A DNA stretch of 9,277 nucleotides from Bacteroidales bacterium (lineage in GTDB: Bacteria > Bacteroidota > Bacteroidia > Bacteroidales > UBA7960). The DNA lies in contig SLOR01000046.1 of NCBI GenBank assembly GCA_007132395.1, forward strand, positions 1 to 9,277. The letters are read 5' to 3'. A program made the position numbers and the translations under genes. Below are positions 6,501 through 9,277 of this stretch, piece by piece; position 1 is the stretch's first letter, and each line of letters opens with the position of its first letter. The notes beneath the pieces were generated by a model. That model was not told where the DNA came from. It ran no database searches and saw only the letters and a program-made list of their open reading frames with translations.

Positions 6501-7937
6501 TTATAAACTCAAGGGATTACCCATATAAAAATCAAGAATCTTCATCCTGAACAAATACTCATATTTAGCCTGTAGCATTTCTGATTGGGCGGCTGCAAGT
6601 CGGTTTTTGGCATCGTTATATTCCACCGAATTCATCATGCCCACATTGAATCGCTGTTCGGAATAGCGAAAAGATTCCTCCAGCGCTTCCACGTTTTTAT
6701 CCGTTGCGGTATATCTTTTCAGTGCCGCGGTAGCATCGGCATGAGCCTGTTGAATAGTCTGAAAAAGCTGCTCGCGAACAATCTGGTTTTGCAGCCGCGC
6801 ATTGTCGAGGTTTATGCGGGAACGACTGATGGCCGAACGGGTCTGATAATTATTGAAGATGGGAATGGTAAGATACAAGCCCACGCTTTGGTTAAAGTTA
6901 TCTTCTACCTGGTTGCGGAAGGGTTTTATTCGTGTATCGTATGCAAACACCGGCACAAACACGTCTTCTCCCGATGCCGTAACGGCAATAGGTTCCACTC
7001 CCACCACGGTCGAGCCAACGGGTTCTATGCTTGCTTCGGAATAACCTGTTCCCAGGGCACCCCTGAGGCTTAGCATGGGGTAACGGCCTCCTCTGGCAAT
7101 GTCAAGACCTCTTTCAGCGCTGACAATACGCAATTCCGCAGATTTCACTTCGGGTTGCTGCTGTGCGGCAGTTTGAAAAACCTGCATCGGGCTTTGCCCG
7201 GGCTCTTCTTCCGGCTCCAGATCAATATCGGGAGATGCAATCACAAATTCTTCTTCGGGAGGTAAAAACAATAGTTGGCTCAGGTTCAGGTAAGATAGGT
7301 CCAGTTGGTTTTGTGCATTTACCAATTGAAGCTCTTCTGTTGCCATTTGTGCCTGGATAGTTAGCAATGCACCGCGGGGCAATGTACCGGCCTCAACCAG
7401 CCTGGCTGTGCGCTCTACCTGCAGGCGACTTATTTCCAGTTGATTGACGGCATTTTCTACCAGCTCGCCGGCAAATAGTACCTGCAAATAAGCAGAAGCC
7501 ACCATAAGTGCAATATCATTGTAGGTTTTATCTAAATCAAAACGTGTTGCCTCAAGTTCAATGGCGTTTTGTTTTATGGCGTTTTGCAACTGAAACCCGT
7601 TGAAAATATTTACTGCCGTGCTTAAACTGAAATTGTTGGATTGTATGCTTTCGGTGGAAAACTCATTGGTAAACGGGTCTACCCGACGACCGAAGTTATA
7701 GGCATGAGAAGCACTGGCATTAAGCGAGGGAAACAAATTGGCCCGGCTTTGGGAAAGGTTTTCTCTTGCAATACCCAGGGTCAGCTTTTGCTGCTGCAGG
7801 TGCAGATTGTTTTCCCAGGCGTGCTCAATGCACTCTTCCAGCGTCCATACGCGGTTTTGCTGCGCCCGGGCGGTATTTATGAAAAATGAAAATAATAACA
7901 AAAAAGCAAAAAAGCTATAAATGGTGAATTTATGCAT
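6501..7937 (-). CDS. TolC family outer-membrane efflux channel protein
   Basis: Proteins of this family form a trimeric outer-membrane beta-barrel with a long periplasmic alpha-helical tunnel through which efflux pumps and type I secretion systems export substrates. The 478-residue product begins with a signal peptide: a charged N-terminus, a hydrophobic core at about 5-20, and likely cleavage after ARA at residue 25. The mature part starts WTLEECIEHA, common to the family. The two-fold internal repeat is visible: AxxxLxxSRANLFPSL near 57-72 parallels GLDIARGGRYPMLSL at 277-291, and YLQVLFAGELVENAVNQLE (150-168) parallels the region near 400-425. The linker at 226-247 is rich in Pro and Glu. 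The loop at about 300-346 between predicted barrel strands is long and may face outside the cell. It is the first gene of the pair with the adaptor. Its ATG is in the palindrome TTTATGCATAAA. Family is certain; partner pump and substrate are unknown. Confidence 0.95.
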   Translation of the reverse strand: MHKFTIYSFFAFLLLFSFFINTARAQQNRVWTLEECIEHAWENNLHLQQQKLTLGIARENLSQSRANLFPSLNASASHAYNFGRRVDPFTNEFSTESIQSNNFSLSTAVNIFNGFQLQNAIKQNAIELEATRFDLDKTYNDIALMVASAYLQVLFAGELVENAVNQLEISRLQVERTARLVEAGTLPRGALLTIQAQMATEELQLVNAQNQLDLSYLNLSQLLFLPPEEEFVIASPDIDLEPEEEPGQSPMQVFQTAAQQQPEVKSAELRIVSAERGLDIARGGRYPMLSLRGALGTGYSEASIEPVGSTVVGVEPIAVTASGEDVFVPVFAYDTRIKPFRNQVEDNFNQSVGLYLTIPIFNNYQTRSAISRSRINLDNARLQNQIVREQLFQTIQQAHADATAALKRYTATDKNVEALEESFRYSEQRFNVGMMNSVEYNDAKNRLAAAQSEMLQAKYEYLFRMKILDFYMGNPLSL

Positions 7938-8179
7938 AAAGAATGAATTGTTGTGAATATTACTTTAATAGATTACCAATGGTAGATATAACTAAAAGTA
8001 ATCGGACGCACAGAACAAAGATTACGTTACACAAGCAGAGAAATAATTTTACCTTTTATTAATTCCGCTCTTTGTCAATACTCCAAACAAAACAGAACAT
8101 GGATTGTTTTTTATATGTTTTTGAACGACAGAACAGCTAAAAAATTCTCTCTGCCAGTACCGTATATAAAAAAACAAAG
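7938..8179. promoter_or_regulatory. divergent intergenic region between channel gene and epimerase gene
   Basis: This 242-base A/T-rich stretch must carry promoters for the leftward efflux pair and the rightward epimerase-like gene. I see only imperfect -7 matches. On the minus strand there is TACCATTG (7977-7984) and TAATCTTTG with one extra base (8016-8024). On the plus strand there is TAATTTTA (8044-8051) and TGTTTTTG (8116-8123). None has a well-spaced -33 TTG. The nested inverted repeats at 7959-8002 are the most structured part. The stretch from about 8030 to 8179 shows no coding frame. Confidence 0.5.
7959..8002. repeat. nested inverted repeats upstream of the efflux pair
   Basis: An outer pair, ATTACTTT (7959-7966) and AAAGTAAT (7995-8002), is a perfect 8-base inverted repeat. 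Inside it, TACC (7974-7977) and GGTA (7981-7984) form a second symmetric element around AAT. TAGAT also occurs twice (7969-7973 and 7983-7987). The block begins 21 bases upstream of the channel ATG, so it could be an operator or part of the 5' untranslated mRNA. No regulator gene is in the window. Confidence 0.5.
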
Positions 8180-9034
8180 ATGAAAATAATTATTACAGGA
8201 CTTACAGGTTTTGTGGGAACAGAGCTAAAACGATACTTCAGTGCTAAGAACTATACGGTTACAGGAATCGGAAGAGGCGATTATGCCCGGGGAGTCCAAC
8301 ACCTGGCAGAGCTCATAAGCGGATATGACGTACTAATTAATCTTGCCGGGGCACCTATCATTAAGCGCTGGACCCAAAAATACCGTCAGGAATTATGGGA
8401 CAGCAGGGTAGAAACTACCCGGCTGCTGCAGGAAGCGCTAGCCCTGTGCAAAGCTCCTCCGGAAGTTTTCATCTCTGCATCAGGGGTTAATGTTTATACC
8501 GGCAGGGGTAGGCATACTGAATCGGGTACCCTGCACGGTGATGACTTCCTGTCAAGCCTTTGCCTGGCATGGGAGGAGCAAGCCATGAAAGCACAATCCA
8601 TCAGCAAAACCTATATTATACGCACCGGGGTGGTACTGGGAAAAAACGGGGGAGCCCTTCCACAAATGGCTTTACCCTTTAAGCTATTCGTCGGGGGTAA
8701 AATCGGTAACGGGCAGCAGGTATTGTCGTGGATACATATAGCGGATTACATGGATGCCCTGCACAAGCTTATGCAAGACAAACCCGAACGACGGGTTTTC
8801 AACTTTTGTTCACCCTTTCCTGTTTCCAATGCTGAATTTTCTCGACAGCTGGCACGTGCTCTTAAGAGACCTAATCTCTTTACAGTGCCTGCTTTTGTTT
8901 TGAAACTACTTTACGGAGAGGGAGCCGTGGTGATTCTGGAAGGCCAAACGGTACTTCCGGCCAACCTTGAAAAGGAAGGTTTTATTTTTCAGTATCCCCA
9001 AGTGAAACAGGCCCTGGAAAATCTGCTTGGGTAA
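8180..9034 (+). CDS. TIGR01777-type NAD(P)-dependent epimerase family protein (YfcH-like)
   Basis: This is an extended short-chain dehydrogenase/reductase of the YfcH/TIGR01777 group, whose substrate is generally unknown. The 284-residue product has the Rossmann nucleotide-binding motif GLTGFVG (7-13), NLAGAPI (54-60), and RW followed by DSRVETTR (74-81), which is characteristic of the group. SASGVNVYTG (99-108) is at the active-site Tyr position, followed by SWIHIADY (183-190) and a C-terminal DUF1731-like segment (about 236-282, with VPAFVLKLLYGE and GQTVLP). Two departures are visible. The usual SASAVGYYG reads SASGVNVYTG, keeping only the second Tyr (106). The stretch between beta-strand 2 and NLAG is shorter than usual. 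The ATG at 8180 follows an A-rich leader and puts the Rossmann motif at the expected N-terminal position. It is divergent from the efflux pair and convergent with radA, so no operon partner hints at its role. Confidence 0.94.
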   Translation: MKIIITGLTGFVGTELKRYFSAKNYTVTGIGRGDYARGVQHLAELISGYDVLINLAGAPIIKRWTQKYRQELWDSRVETTRLLQEALALCKAPPEVFISASGVNVYTGRGRHTESGTLHGDDFLSSLCLAWEEQAMKAQSISKTYIIRTGVVLGKNGGALPQMALPFKLFVGGKIGNGQQVLSWIHIADYMDALHKLMQDKPERRVFNFCSPFPVSNAEFSRQLARALKRPNLFTVPAFVLKLLYGEGAVVILEGQTVLPANLEKEGFIFQYPQVKQALENLLG

Positions 9035-9058
9035 TTGCAGAATGGGTTGTTCAACCTC

Positions 9059-9277
9059 CTACCCGAACAAAAGCGAGAAAACTTCGTCCACCCGCGACAC
9101 GGGATGCACTTTAATAGAGTATTTGGATACATCCAATCCTTTCAGGCTGTATTTCGAAACGAATATTTCCTCAAACCCCAGCTTTTGCGCTTCCGAAATT
9201 CGTTGCTCAATGCGGGTAACAGGACGTATTTCACCGGTAAGCCCCACCTCTGCCGCGAAGCATGCCTTATCATTCAC
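9059..9277 (-). CDS. radA: DNA repair protein RadA (Sms), C-terminal part, cut by window edge
   Basis: RadA is a RecA-like ATPase that promotes branch migration and processing of recombination intermediates. Only the last 72 codons are present: the end of the C-terminal Lon-protease-like domain, with CFAAEVGLTGEIRPVTRIEQR (roughly residues 6-26 of the visible part) followed by ISEAQKLGFEEIFVSKYS. This segment is strongly characteristic of RadA. The domain is known to lack Lon-type protease activity, and here an acidic residue sits where Lon has its catalytic lysine (my hand alignment). The RecA core and the N-terminal zinc finger lie beyond position 9277. The GTG at the very edge is internal, not a start. 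The stop is 24 bases from the convergent epimerase gene. Confidence 0.93.
   Translation of the reverse strand: MNDKACFAAEVGLTGEIRPVTRIEQRISEAQKLGFEEIFVSKYSLKGLDVSKYSIKVHPVSRVDEVFSLLFG

Noticed and set aside
5935..6528. A 197-codon plus-strand open frame opposite the efflux adaptor
   Set aside because: Ser/Ala/Leu-rich antisense of the coiled-coil codons of the adaptor, no recognisable motif, and it runs into the 3' end of the channel gene.
7929..7940. Perfect 12-base palindrome TTTATGCATAAA over the channel start codon
   Set aside because: One or more 12-base palindromes are expected by chance in an A/T-rich window of this size, and it includes the coding ATG and His codon; no second copy was seen.
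9045..9056. GGTTG-TT-CAACC symmetric element between the epimerase gene and radA
   Set aside because: Five pairs at most with a loop too small to close well, and no T-run on either strand; too weak to call a terminator.

Overview
The window reads as ordinary chromosome from a member of the Bacteroidota, probably class Bacteroidia. Support comes from protein flavour (an 831-residue PriA, a mixed-type phosphofructokinase, a small single-pass FtsB/DivIC protein), from start codons that follow A-rich leaders instead of Shine-Dalgarno sequences, and from exact matches to the Bacteroidetes -7 promoter element TAnnTTTG upstream of tsaB and of the ftsB-like gene. I cannot name a genus. There are seven complete protein genes and one truncated by the right edge. 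I see no tRNA, rRNA, CRISPR array, insertion sequence or prophage gene.

Layout. Positions 1-164 are non-coding and contain a strong intrinsic-terminator-like hairpin just before a phosphofructokinase gene (165-1262, +). A second clear terminator (1288-1325) separates it from priA (1378-3873, +), the replication-restart helicase. Convergent to priA are an ftsB/divIC-like cell division gene (3903-4190, -) and tsaB (4241-4933, -), the tRNA t6A factor. A 211-base gap with inverted repeats (4934-5144) precedes a two-gene efflux unit, also on the minus strand: a TolC-type outer-membrane channel (6501-7937) followed 27 bases later by a MacA/HlyD-type adaptor (5145-6473). A divergent 242-base intergenic region with nested inverted repeats separates the channel gene from a TIGR01777-type NAD-dependent epimerase-like gene (8180-9034, +). 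The last gene, on the minus strand and cut by the edge, is the 3' end of radA (9059-9277).

How the genes relate. Most are independent housekeeping functions: glycolysis, replication restart, division, tRNA modification, recombination. The only evident functional pair is the channel plus adaptor, which lacks an inner-membrane pump gene in the window. Several open frames could be extended upstream to TTG codons, but in two cases (tsaB, ftsB-like) that TTG falls in or beyond the promoter element, so the shorter ATG starts are given.

I found no convincing new biological system. The points most worth a second look are the mixed active-site signature of the phosphofructokinase, the hairpin in its leader, the pump-less efflux pair, and the unexplained inverted repeats flanking the efflux unit.
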